Of a stretch of DNA of 64,000 nt, positions 27,001-34,184 are shown in pieces (the first letter of the stretch is position 1; each line of letters starts with the position of its first letter). Position numbers and translations under genes: made by a program. The stretch comes from Oscillospiraceae bacterium (GTDB taxonomy: Bacteria > Bacillota > Clostridia > Oscillospirales > Oscillospiraceae): positions 102,418-166,417 of the forward strand of contig JAGBIE010000012.1 of assembly GCA_017935145.1 (NCBI GenBank). The letters run 5' to 3'. Below the pieces are notes generated by a model. It was not told the DNA's origin, searched no databases, and saw nothing but the letters and a program-made list of their open reading frames with translations.

Positions 27001-27690
27001 CGTTGCTTCGTTAGGAAGAACATCTTCAGAGATGTCTTCCAGGAATTCGCTAAAAATGTTATACAGGGTTACAAAGTAAATGAAATCTGGAGAATTTTCA
27101 TTATATGCGGTAGAAATACTGTCAATAATTTCAGCCGTAACATCCTGAAGAACTGCTTTGTTATTCCAAATTTCATTAAAGTCTTGGAGCAGCATTTGAC
27201 CTAATGACCGATCCTTCACGATTGTTGTGCTCATGATGTTGCCTTTTTCGCAACCAAGCTCGACAGATGTAAAACTATTAATCGGGGTGTATCCAAGATC
27301 ATCAACAATAAGATGCCCCTGGATGGTTTTATCACTGATATTAGACTTAAAGGTGACTTTCTGGCGGATCCATTCGGCACATTCTTTTGCAATTGCTTTT
27401 TGGGTGAGCTCATTCCGCAATTTTACTTCAAATTCAGTGCCATACAAACTGCGTTCGCGACTCAAACGTGGAATGTAAAATTCCCGCTTTTCTTTCTTTG
27501 TCTTCTCTGTAACAAAGGTCGGAGAAGTAAAGATAAACCGCAGTTCTTCAATATTTTGCAGTTGTTCTTTCAGTGCCTGAAAGGCATAGATTGAGAAGCA
27601 GGCTGCGGCAATGGACAGCTTGCTTTCGTTCTTTATTACAACAGACAGATCGTCTCGTAGGGTTCTCGTAATATTATTAATCAATTCCAT
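24091..27690 (-). CDS. PLD-like/SNF2-type helicase with C-terminal DUF2493 (SLOG) domain
   Basis: The 1199-aa protein has three parts. Residues 1-200 resemble the PLD-like N-terminus of defence helicases (SIAAACFSIYAFQALKEQL), without a clear HKD site. Residues 240-900 are a SNF2-type motor: GLGKT (269-273), IDESHNF (DESH 355-358), LSATPVNN, and ATDCISEGQNLQ with QRFGRIDRIGS. Residues 1084-1199 are a DUF2493/YspA-type SLOG fold: VVAGSRGF, IISGTARGADRLGE, then GPIRNKQMVKTADAVLVFWD. SLOG domains bind nucleotides or nucleotide-derived signals. The frame is continuous through the junction. It is the second gene of the operon, 46 nt after the XRE gene. The fusion suggests nucleotide control of the motor. 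Confidence 0.9.
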   Translation of the reverse strand: MELINNITRTLRDDLSVVIKNESKLSIAAACFSIYAFQALKEQLQNIEELRFIFTSPTFVTEKTKKEKREFYIPRLSRERSLYGTEFEVKLRNELTQKAIAKECAEWIRQKVTFKSNISDKTIQGHLIVDDLGYTPINSFTSVELGCEKGNIMSTTIVKDRSLGQMLLQDFNEIWNNKAVLQDVTAEIIDSISTAYNENSPDFIYFVTLYNIFSEFLEDISEDVLPNEATGFKDSKIWNMLYNFQKDAVLAIINKLEKYNGCILADSVGLGKTFTALAVIKYYENRNKSVLVLCPKKLTNNWNTYKDNYVNNPIASDRLNYDVLYHTDLNRTHGRSNGLDLDRLNWSNYDLVVIDESHNFRNGGKVSGGDDEKQNRYLKLLNNVIRKGVKTKVLMLSATPVNNRFNDLKNQIALAYEGHTDVVDEKLNTTRSINEIFRNAQRAFNTWSQWDPADRTTANLLKMLDFDFFEVLDSVTIARSRKHIQKYYDTTDIGTFPVRLPPISKSPRLTDLKDAINYNEIFEQLMLLTLSIYTPSHYILPSKIEKYIELFDEDTSLTQLGREMGIRRLTAINLMKRMESSVYSFNLTLTRIKELIEKTIQIIDAYDKKATTELTLTDITQMDEFDGEDQNDDLFSFGKKVKIDLGDMDYESWRRSLVKDAEVLELLSLMVGDITPEHDSKLQELFAVLQDKMENPINEDNRKVIIFTAFADTADYLYENVSKFVKKNFALETAMVSGTVDGKTTAKNLRSDLNTILTCFSPVSKDKHLLMPNDNTCIDVLIATDCISEGQNLQDCDYLINYDIHWNPVRIIQRFGRIDRIGSKNSVIQLVNFWPDVSLDEYIDLKAKVETRMKIVNVAATGDENLLSNDEKTDLEYRKAQLQRLRDEVVDIEEMTSGISIMDLGLNEFRLDLLEYVKQHPDIDKTPMGLHAVTAASEDAPPGVIFVLKNRTGSVNINHQNRLHPFYMVYISNEGEVICDHLSPKEMLDKMRYLCKGRTEPIAELYRKFNAETNDGKNMKKVSNLLGRSISSIIEVKEESDIDSFLTGRQVSFLSDTIKGLDDFELICFLVVKSAKEATADNDEFRLVVAGSRGFDNYERLSEELDKYLAGRNNVTIISGTARGADRLGEKYAQEHGYKLMQVPAQWATYHQGAGPIRNKQMVKTADAVLVFWDNESTGTRNIIECARAENIPCKIVNI

Positions 27691-27736
27691 AGTGCATTTC
27701 TCCCATAATTAAGTGCATACAATGCTTGCCTTGTTG

Positions 27737-27952
27737 TTACTTCTTTTGGGGAGTTTCCACTATTTCCATGATATCTTCTACTTTGCAATCCAATGCAGCG
27801 CAGATTTTGACCAACACCTCTGTGGTAACGTGGCCGCCTTTGCCCATTTTTGTGATAGTGGCGGGGCTGACGCCAGCTTTAGCGCTGAGGTCTTTTTTCT
27901 TAATATCCTTATCGATGAGAAGTTTCCAGAGTTTCTTATAACTAACTGCCAT
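27737..27952 (-). CDS. XRE-family regulator heading the defence operon
   Basis: ATG 27952 follows GGAAGGAG and gives 71 aa. It is a single Cro/C1-type HTH (KKKDLSAKAGVSPATITKMG, then VTTEVLVKICAALDCKVED), typical of small XRE proteins in front of Type I/III restriction genes. It likely controls expression of the operon, perhaps delaying restriction after transfer. The leader upstream contains a promoter and a terminator-like hairpin. Confidence 0.92.
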   Translation of the reverse strand: MAVSYKKLWKLLIDKDIKKKDLSAKAGVSPATITKMGKGGHVTTEVLVKICAALDCKVEDIMEIVETPQKK

Positions 27953-27975
27953 AATCTTTCTCCTTCCAGTATAAC

Positions 27976-28002
27976 AAAAGCCCTGCTTTCGGCAGGGCTT
28001 TT
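27976..28002 (-). terminator. Terminator-like hairpin in the defence-operon leader
   Basis: AAAAGCCCTG pairs with CAGGGCTTTT, followed on the minus strand by GTTATACT. It lies between the promoter at 28059-28087 and the first start codon (27952). It may end transcripts from the 28171 gene, or act as an attenuator in the leader; the T-run is short, so termination may be partial. Confidence 0.6.
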
Positions 28003-28058
28003 CGTGTACGTATCCAGCTGCCGGCACTATTACAGCGCCGCAGGCAGCGTTGTATTTA

Positions 28059-28087
28059 ATTATAGCAGAAAGCGTCGAATGGCACAA
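28059..28087 (-). promoter_or_regulatory. Candidate promoter of the defence operon
   Basis: On the minus strand the -10 is a perfect TATAAT (plus 28059-28064), the spacer 17 bp and the -35 TTGTGC (plus 28082-28087, 3 of 6 consensus). It lies about 107 nt upstream of the XRE start. Confidence 0.6.
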
Positions 28088-28170
28088 GGGAAAAATTATA
28101 AATTCGCACGATTTTTGCTGCAAAACAAAATTTTCACATGCGTAACGGCATGTGGGCACACGCTATCCCT

Positions 28171-29199
28171 TTATCTGCTGGAAATGTCCGATTTGGACAA
28201 CTCAAAGGATGACTTTCCATACTTCTCCTTGCGTGAGGTTTGTTGAATTTCGCCACTGTATTTCTCAATCCAGTTATCAAGCGCCTTCGACCAATCGGTA
28301 GCACAATACCTCCCTAACAAATCCTCAGAAGTGAAAATATCGAAGTTAGACATGTACTTTTTTCTTTCCTCGTACAACTCCTTACATTTGCCCAGAAAAC
28401 GCCTTGCAGTATATCGCAAATATGCATTGACATCATTGCCGTCATTTGTGCTCTTATGTGAAACAAATCTTTCAGAGTCCTTGCCTTCGTTGTTGTTTGA
28501 TTCAAACACATTTGTCGTGAGAACCGTTTTAATTTGAACAACTTTCTCTCCTCGAGATGACATCGTGTTTGATGTGTTATACTTTGGCAAATTACTTTTC
28601 CCTACTTCTAACGGTCGGCAGCCTGCCACTTGATCTTCTAACGTTCTTCTTGAGCTTGCTGTGAAATAGGCGTCCATGCTCACTCCAACGATAGGAGCAC
28701 TGAATAAAGGTATCCGGATCGGATAAGCAATCTCCTCGGATTTCTTCGCGTTTGCCAAATATAATTGCACCTGATCTTCGTTGCAGTACTGAACAGGAAG
28801 CACAAAGGCAGCAGGCGCCTCCTGAATTAAAACAGCTTCTGGATTTTTTCCCAGCAACTCACAGTATGCCAGTAATTCTTCAATGGTAAAGGATGTCCTT
28901 TTTGAGCATTTTTCCTCTGGTGCAGCACGCAAATTGTTCATTTTGTTGTGGATAACAGTTTTAATTGTGTTTCGCGCATTATCTGAGTTAATCATTTTCG
29001 AACGTATCATCGAGAATGAAATAATCTCCTTGATATCGATCTCGCACCTTCCGGTTTCCGCTTTTATTTTCTCAAATTTATTAAGCAATTTCTCCAAAAT
29101 CAAACTTTCTCTGCTGAAAATGTCATCAACAATGTCTTCGTGCATGGTTTGATTGATCCCATGCAATCTTGCAAGGTTTCTTGCTTGTCCCTCTTTCAT
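28171..29199 (-). CDS. Unknown protein, second gene of a two-gene cassette
   Basis: I choose ATG 29199 (342 aa) because it starts 1 nt after the previous stop with GGAAGAG inside the previous gene. The sequence is soluble and mixed, with a helical C-terminus (YTARRFLGKCKELYEERKKY). I recognise no domain or catalytic motif. The conserved-looking middle (AFVLPVQYCNEDQVQLYLAN; PLFSAPIVGVSMDAYF) could be a binding domain. It is paired with the 215-aa protein upstream. Its place in a defence-rich element makes a defence role possible, but nothing in the sequence shows it. Confidence 0.65.
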   Translation of the reverse strand: MKEGQARNLARLHGINQTMHEDIVDDIFSRESLILEKLLNKFEKIKAETGRCEIDIKEIISFSMIRSKMINSDNARNTIKTVIHNKMNNLRAAPEEKCSKRTSFTIEELLAYCELLGKNPEAVLIQEAPAAFVLPVQYCNEDQVQLYLANAKKSEEIAYPIRIPLFSAPIVGVSMDAYFTASSRRTLEDQVAGCRPLEVGKSNLPKYNTSNTMSSRGEKVVQIKTVLTTNVFESNNNEGKDSERFVSHKSTNDGNDVNAYLRYTARRFLGKCKELYEERKKYMSNFDIFTSEDLLGRYCATDWSKALDNWIEKYSGEIQQTSRKEKYGKSSFELSKSDISSR

Positions 29200-29200
29200 G

Positions 29201-29848
29201 TTACTCTTCCAACCCCTGATACACCGTAAAATACACTTCGTTGCATGCTTCGTTGACAACACTAATGATCCGATTAAATACATCTTCATCTGCAATGCAA
29301 CTGTATGCCTGCTTATCTGCATAAGAGTTTAAGCCATTTCGTACTACATTAAAGAAATTTGTGGGTTCCATTTGATGTTCATAGCACTCCTCAAATTCTT
29401 GGTAACTATTTATGCAGTTCGTAGCAAAAACACTTTCCCGGCCATTTAAAATACTGTTTCTGATGTTGTCCATCATGTAGTGAAATGTCGTATTGCTCGC
29501 AGGCTCAAAATTATCCGCGTCATAGGTTGCAGCAATTTTTCTCACAGACAACAGAATTTGATCCACTTCATTACACTGATCTAACAAATAAAAAATAACT
29601 GCTTGATAAAACGCCCGGAAAAAGCGGTACTTTTCATCATTCTTAGAATCGCCAACGCTCTCCTGCGCAAGCTGCTTTGACATCTCACATACTGCCATCA
29701 CAGCTTCATTATCTGTCAGTGTATCCAGATTCGCGGGAACTCTGGCATACATGCCAAAACAAAGGTGTTTCAGCTCATCCAGCTCTTTTAGCAGTTGCGT
29801 TTCTCGTTCACGCATCTTCTGAAAATCAATGTTTGAAAAATTTTTCAC
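29201..29848 (-). CDS. Unknown helical protein, first gene of a two-gene cassette
   Basis: GTG 29848 is preceded by GGAGG with 8 nt spacing, giving 215 aa. The protein is almost all helical (QKMRERETQLLKELDELKHL; NAVMAVCEMSKQL-like segments) and has no recognised family. It sits behind a good promoter (TTGCAA-17-TATACT) and ends 1 nt before the next gene, so the two are coupled. A toxin-antitoxin or defence pair is possible but unsupported. Confidence 0.63.
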   Translation of the reverse strand: MKNFSNIDFQKMRERETQLLKELDELKHLCFGMYARVPANLDTLTDNEAVMAVCEMSKQLAQESVGDSKNDEKYRFFRAFYQAVIFYLLDQCNEVDQILLSVRKIAATYDADNFEPASNTTFHYMMDNIRNSILNGRESVFATNCINSYQEFEECYEHQMEPTNFFNVVRNGLNSYADKQAYSCIADEDVFNRIISVVNEACNEVYFTVYQGLEE

Positions 29849-29881
29849 AAAATTTTCCTCCGCTTCGTAAGTCTTACTACC

Positions 29882-29910
29882 AGTATACCAGACCCCCACT
29901 TTTTTTGCAA
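29882..29910 (-). promoter_or_regulatory. Promoter of the two-gene cassette
   Basis: On the minus strand the -35 is TTGCAA (plus 29905-29910), the spacer 17 bp and the -10 TATACT (plus 29882-29887). It lies 34 nt before the GTG at 29848. Confidence 0.7.
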
Positions 29911-30023
29911 TACTCAGTGTCGTAAAATGAACTCGTAAGTACTGATCAGCACTAAACAGCATCAAATCTTTTCTGTGCCTGCTTGGCCAACAGCGCAGAA
30001 CCGTTTCACAATTGGAGGAAACA

Positions 30024-31256
30024 ATGAAAAAACAACATTCGCCCCCGATTCGCAATTTTAAAATCTACGCTTTGTATGACTGGGATAGTCATGTCGCCTT
30101 TCTGGCAAAATCCTACGCTGAAGATCTGCGTCCCCTTTATTCCAAACACATCTCTGGCAAAAACATTTACACGGAAGAGTATTTTGGTAAGGAAGCACCG
30201 TATGTCATGCCGCAACTCGCGGTGCTTGAGAGCGTAAAAGGAACTTATCGTGACGCATACCGCCATGTTGTGGCCTGGACCCGTGTTTTTCAGGACGCAG
30301 GTTTTGAAATGATCATGCAGAGCGGAATTGTTTATCACGCCCATGCACTTCATCCTGCCACCAAAGCTGTGTACGACACTATTCGCGCTATTCCGCTTCA
30401 CGTAGCCTTGGCAAAAGGTCAATACAAGACTTTCAGCGCTTCTCGTAAAGAAGCACAGCCTGAGGTGGTTGTTGACCACCCCAAAAGCACGACCCAGTTT
30501 AACCTTAGAGTCTTTGTCGAGGACGTAAGCTCGTTTGTCAATTTCTGTGATCGAAATGGTTTGTCCCGCAAAGAGGGTTTTTCCCTTTTGTTGCATAGTT
30601 GTCCGTACAACACCGAGGATGCGGAGTCCTATGCAAACAACGAAATTTTGAGCCTCAAGCGGCGTCTTGCAGCACAGACTGCAGCGCTCGAGGATGCTCA
30701 AAAAAAGCTGGCCAAGTTGACCGCCGAAGTCAAAAGCAACCCTCGTTACCATTCTCTCCTTGCGACGACCCAATCCTTGCTTAAGGAGTACTGCGAGATC
30801 GTTGCCTTGGGACCAGATGTTCAACCGTTTATGCGCATCAAGCCTGGAAGATACCGCAATAGCCGCGACGCACGCCACTATGCGTATCCGCTGGAAGAAA
30901 CCGGAGTCCAAGTCATTGTACTCGACAGTCTTCTTTACGGTCGCGGCCGATATGCGGCTGTGTTCGTTTTGGGTCACACCTTGGATAAACGCCCCCTTAA
31001 ATTGCGCTATTATCCTAAGCGCGGATATGTCGGTTTCGCTATTCCCAGAAGCCAATGGTGTTATGAAGGTGCTAAATGGTTGGTTGCTTGGAATCGTGTG
31101 CCCGATGGAGCAGTTGAGATTTGCGCTTCTCTCCCGATTCCCTCGTCTACAGAAACGATGATTCCGGATGATTTCCCGGAATCCTACACCGAACGTCCGA
31201 CTGTAGCTCTCGAGGATCTCATCTCGGAAGCCAACGAATTGCTCGAAGGCCAATAA
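30024..31256 (+). CDS. Unknown 410-aa element protein with possible RHH segment
   Basis: ATG 30024 follows GGAGGAAACA. I do not recognise the whole protein. Around residues 155-190 the pattern FNLRVFVEDVSSFVNFCDRN followed by GLSRKEGFSLLLH has the strand-helix-helix shape of ribbon-helix-helix DNA-binding domains. A coiled coil follows (residues 205-240, ALEDAQKKLAKLTAEV). The N- and C-terminal parts have no known match. It comes directly before a hairpin-rich region and the excisionase and RepA-like genes, so a role in element maintenance, such as DNA binding at an origin or transfer site, is plausible inference. A long opposite-strand frame here has no ribosome-binding site and was not called. 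Confidence 0.7.
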   Translation: MKKQHSPPIRNFKIYALYDWDSHVAFLAKSYAEDLRPLYSKHISGKNIYTEEYFGKEAPYVMPQLAVLESVKGTYRDAYRHVVAWTRVFQDAGFEMIMQSGIVYHAHALHPATKAVYDTIRAIPLHVALAKGQYKTFSASRKEAQPEVVVDHPKSTTQFNLRVFVEDVSSFVNFCDRNGLSRKEGFSLLLHSCPYNTEDAESYANNEILSLKRRLAAQTAALEDAQKKLAKLTAEVKSNPRYHSLLATTQSLLKEYCEIVALGPDVQPFMRIKPGRYRNSRDARHYAYPLEETGVQVIVLDSLLYGRGRYAAVFVLGHTLDKRPLKLRYYPKRGYVGFAIPRSQWCYEGAKWLVAWNRVPDGAVEICASLPIPSSTETMIPDDFPESYTERPTVALEDLISEANELLEGQ

Positions 31257-31289
31257 TACCTCGATCCTATCACTTGCGTTTTGTTAGCA

Positions 31290-31382
31290 AGCACTGCCGC
31301 AAACATGCGGCGCTTCAGGGGAGGGGCACCTCCCCTATAACCCCTACCTCGCCTCCCTCGCAATATTTACAAGGGAGGCGAG
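31290..31382. repeat. Three consecutive hairpins before the excisionase gene
   Basis: GCCGC/GCGGC (31296-31311), AGGGGAGG/CCTCCCCT (31317-31336) and CTCGCCTCCCT/AGGGAGGCGAG (31348-31382) follow each other. They may be terminators, or part of an origin or transfer region of the element. Confidence 0.6.
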
Positions 31383-31463
31383 TTGAGCGGTGCTCAATCG
31401 GCTTCGCCTTTAAGCTTTCTCTATTGAGAAAAACATATGAAACTTCGAAAGGATAATGTACAC

Positions 31464-31667
31464 ATGAGTAAGAATATGTATCGTAACTACGACGAACTTC
31501 CCCTGTCTTTGACGGCGGAAGATCTTTGCAAGGTCTTGGGGATCAGCCGTTCCGGGGCTTATAACCTCCTGCACGCCAAAAATTTCCCGGCCTTGAAAAT
31601 CGGACACCGCCTTCTCTGCCCTCGAGATCGCTTTTTGAAGTGGATGAATTCGCAAATCGATGAATAA
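31464..31667 (+). CDS. Excisionase-like HTH protein
   Basis: ATG 31464 follows AAAGGA and gives 67 aa. The single winged-HTH of MerR/excisionase type is clear: LSLTAEDLCKVLGISRSGAY, then LLHAKNFPALKIGHRLLCPR, then FLKWMNSQ. Proteins of this size next to an integrase and replication ATPase serve as excisionase or as an AlpA-like activator. It starts a short run with the RepA-like gene 15 nt downstream. A role in excision of this element is likely but inferred. Confidence 0.85.
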   Translation: MSKNMYRNYDELPLSLTAEDLCKVLGISRSGAYNLLHAKNFPALKIGHRLLCPRDRFLKWMNSQIDE

Positions 31668-31682
31668 CGGGAGGAAATTTTG

Positions 31683-32954
31683 ATGGCAAACGAAGATACC
31701 TTGTATGCACAAATCAAACCTCGCCTTATTGATTTCCTTAAAGTAGCCGGGCTCCCCTTCTGGGAGCCTGCGCTGGGAACCTGCCCCCATTGCAATGAAC
31801 AATGCGCCGTATACGATGACCACTGGTCCTGCCCGAGCTGTAAGGCACACGGTGATATTGTTGATTATGTCATGGAACTTGAGCATTTTGTGAACAGGGC
31901 TGCAGCCATCAAGCGCATTTGCCGCGCCCTGCAGATCAAGATTACGACTCTGGATGTCATCAGCGGGGACGAACTGTTGGATACGCAGTTTGAACCTACG
32001 CAGATGGTGATTGACGGATTCTTGGGTCAAGGCACCTATATTTTGGCCGGCGCTCCTAAGATTGGCAAATCCTGGTTGGTTCTCTGGTTGGGGCACCAAG
32101 TCTCCTGTGGTGCGAACGTGTGGGAGTTCCCGTCTCGGAAGTGTGGAGTGCTCTATATTAGTCTTGAAGATACCCGCCAACGCATTCAAAACCGACTGGC
32201 AAAAGTCAGCGGTGGCGAAACCGGTAATATTTGGTTCGCTACGGAGGCGGAACTCTTGGGCAAAGGCCTGGAGGAGCAGATTAGCGGATTTCTCACAGAA
32301 AACCCGACCGTCCAGCTCGTTATCGTAGATACGCTGCAAAAAGTCCGGCTGCCGGGCTCTAATCAGTATAGCTATGCAGGCGACTATGAGGTTATTACTC
32401 GGCTGAAAGCTCTAGCTGATCGCTTTGGTATCACCATGTTGTTGGTGCATCACACCCGAAAAGAAGGCGCCGACGATCCTTTCTCGATGATCAGTGGAAC
32501 CACCGGTCTCAGCGGCGGTGTTGATGGTTCTATGGTCTTGATTAAGGATGACCGCGACGACAACCGTGCAGAGCTCTTTGTCACCGGTCGAGATATCAGG
32601 GACATGCATATGCGCCTCATTTTCGACGAATACACCCACGCGTGGCATTTTCTTGGTTATGTTGGAAACGAGCGTATCGAAAGACGCGACAAACTGCTGA
32701 ATGAAATCAATGACTTTCTCTCTGAAGTAGGCGTCTTTCACGGAACAGCATCCGACCTGATGACGAAACTTTCCGCCAGGACGGACAACCTGGAGATTAA
32801 GTCCGCCAACGCACTCACCCGACTGCTCAATCCGCAGAAGAATTACCTTCAACACGAGTTTGGCATTCAGTATAGTTATCAAAGATCGGGAAAAGAACGC
32901 ACGCTGAATCTGACTAAAGCGTCTGACGATAGTGACGGTAATGACGATACCTAA
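31683..32954 (+). CDS. RepA-like AAA ATPase with N-terminal zinc-ribbon
   Basis: ATG 31683 follows GGGAGGAAA; 423 aa. An N-terminal zinc-ribbon-like part (CPHCNEQC ... CPSCKAHGDIVDY) resembles a primase CHC2 finger. The core is a RecA/RepA-type hexameric ATPase: LAGAPKIGKSWL (Walker A, near residue 130), VLYISLEDTRQRI, LVIVDTLQKVR (Walker B) and LVHHTRK. Such proteins act as replication helicases of plasmids and mobile elements. The last codons overlap a set of TGACGRTAN repeats that continue past the stop. The element may therefore replicate when excised. Confidence 0.88.
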   Translation: MANEDTLYAQIKPRLIDFLKVAGLPFWEPALGTCPHCNEQCAVYDDHWSCPSCKAHGDIVDYVMELEHFVNRAAAIKRICRALQIKITTLDVISGDELLDTQFEPTQMVIDGFLGQGTYILAGAPKIGKSWLVLWLGHQVSCGANVWEFPSRKCGVLYISLEDTRQRIQNRLAKVSGGETGNIWFATEAELLGKGLEEQISGFLTENPTVQLVIVDTLQKVRLPGSNQYSYAGDYEVITRLKALADRFGITMLLVHHTRKEGADDPFSMISGTTGLSGGVDGSMVLIKDDRDDNRAELFVTGRDIRDMHMRLIFDEYTHAWHFLGYVGNERIERRDKLLNEINDFLSEVGVFHGTASDLMTKLSARTDNLEIKSANALTRLLNPQKNYLQHEFGIQYSYQRSGKERTLNLTKASDDSDGNDDT

Positions 32955-32984
32955 GCCCTGGCACATATACCGTCATTATCGTCA
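32924..32984. repeat. Iteron-like 9-bp repeats after the RepA-like gene
   Basis: Three direct units (TGACGATAG, TGACGGTAA, TGACGATAC) abut at 32924-32950, inside the last codons of the gene. Two inverted units (TGACGGTAT and TGACGATAA on the minus strand) abut at 32967-32984. This can also fold as a 17-bp stem. It is a candidate origin or operator of the element. Confidence 0.6.
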
Positions 32985-32998
32985 CAGAGTGAAAAAAA

Positions 32999-33028
32999 TG
33001 AGCCGATGCCATCTTCGGCATCGGCTCA
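32999..33028 (-). terminator. Minus-strand terminator hairpin
   Basis: TGAGCCGATGCC pairs with GGCATCGGCTCA; the T-run lies on the minus-strand side (CATTTTTTTC). It would stop leftward transcription near the iteron array. Confidence 0.65.
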
Positions 33029-33121
33029 GCTACAAGTCTTCACGCGCCTTTGTAAATAAGTGCTGTTTATTGGACCAATTATATTGTATAATGTTTAATA
33101 ACTGGTGGAAAGGAGGGCCAT

Positions 33122-34072
33122 ATGAGCTCGTTATTTATATTTGGCAACGGTTTTGATCTTGCACACGGAATACCTTCAGAATATAACGATTTCAGATCGT
33201 TTATAATTGAGCAGTACCCTAATGCTCTCGAACATCGTGACGAAGTTATCTGCCTGGAAGGCATTGAACATATTGATCTAGATGAATTTGCAGCTGAAAT
33301 TTTGCTCAACACAATGGACAGAGCAGCAGGATGTGATTGGCATAATTTCGAAGAAGCACTTGCATTAATTGATTTTGACGAAAAACTCCCACGTCCAAAT
33401 CACAAGGAAAATGAAACTCCAGAAGAAGATCATAAATTGATGGAGCAGCACCTTCTGTACCTTGACGCCCTTACAGACGTTTTTATTGATAGTTCAAAGT
33501 GGTGGGAAGAATTCTTTCGATTCTGGCTGAACGGCATTCAAAAAGAAATCGATAATGGGATATACGCTCCAAAAGATCATTTGGCGAAATTATTCTCAGA
33601 ATCCGATGCACAATTCATGACTTTTAATTACACCAAAACTTTGCAACGGCTATACAAAATTCCGAAAGTGATACACATTCACAATAGAGTTGGTCAAAAG
33701 CTTGTATGGGGACATGAAAAAGAAAACGTCTCATATGCCCAATTTAGCAATAATCACGGCAGCCCTTTTATAATGGCATCTTCTCTCAACGAAATGCTTA
33801 TGTCATTTAAGAAAAACACCGAAAGACCACTAAAGAAATATGAACAGTTTTTCAAGAAGTTAGATTTCAGCGTTGACAGAGTTTACTCATATGGTTTCAG
33901 TTATGGAAAAGCGGACAGCGTATATATCAAAAAAATCATTAGCAAAATTAATCCTTCAACAATCTGGTACTTTACAGCATACGAAGCCAGTGATAAAGAG
34001 GCTCTCCAAAAAAAGAAAGTCAAACTCAGAAGGTACGGTTTCAAGGGCACATTTAAACTTTTCGATGGCTAA
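33122..34072 (+). CDS. AbiH-family abortive-infection protein
   Basis: ATG 33122 follows GAAAGGAGGGCC; 316 aa. The N-terminus LFIFGNGFDLAHGIPSEYND is the AbiH family signature (NGFDLxH). Later FMTFNYTKTLQ and VIHIHNRVG also fit the family. AbiH systems abort phage infection in lactococci; the mechanism is not established. A -10 (TATAAT, 33087-33092) lies 30 nt upstream, so the gene has its own promoter. It sits between the RepA-like gene and the integrase gene, a common cargo position, and is more AT-rich than its neighbours, suggesting separate acquisition. Confidence 0.9.
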   Translation: MSSLFIFGNGFDLAHGIPSEYNDFRSFIIEQYPNALEHRDEVICLEGIEHIDLDEFAAEILLNTMDRAAGCDWHNFEEALALIDFDEKLPRPNHKENETPEEDHKLMEQHLLYLDALTDVFIDSSKWWEEFFRFWLNGIQKEIDNGIYAPKDHLAKLFSESDAQFMTFNYTKTLQRLYKIPKVIHIHNRVGQKLVWGHEKENVSYAQFSNNHGSPFIMASSLNEMLMSFKKNTERPLKKYEQFFKKLDFSVDRVYSYGFSYGKADSVYIKKIISKINPSTIWYFTAYEASDKEALQKKKVKLRRYGFKGTFKLFDG

Positions 34073-34184
34073 CTATACCATCCATGTTGTTTTCTACTTT
34101 CAGCGGTCCAAGGCACTTTAAAAACGAACATGAACATGGTACAATATGAGTGCAAAACATCGTGTGCCAGAGAAAGGAGTATAT

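Noticed and set aside
30006..31253. 415-codon minus-strand frame opposite the 410-aa gene
   Set aside because: It has no ribosome-binding site and a low-complexity composition, whereas the plus strand has GGAGGAAACA-ATG and a coiled coil.
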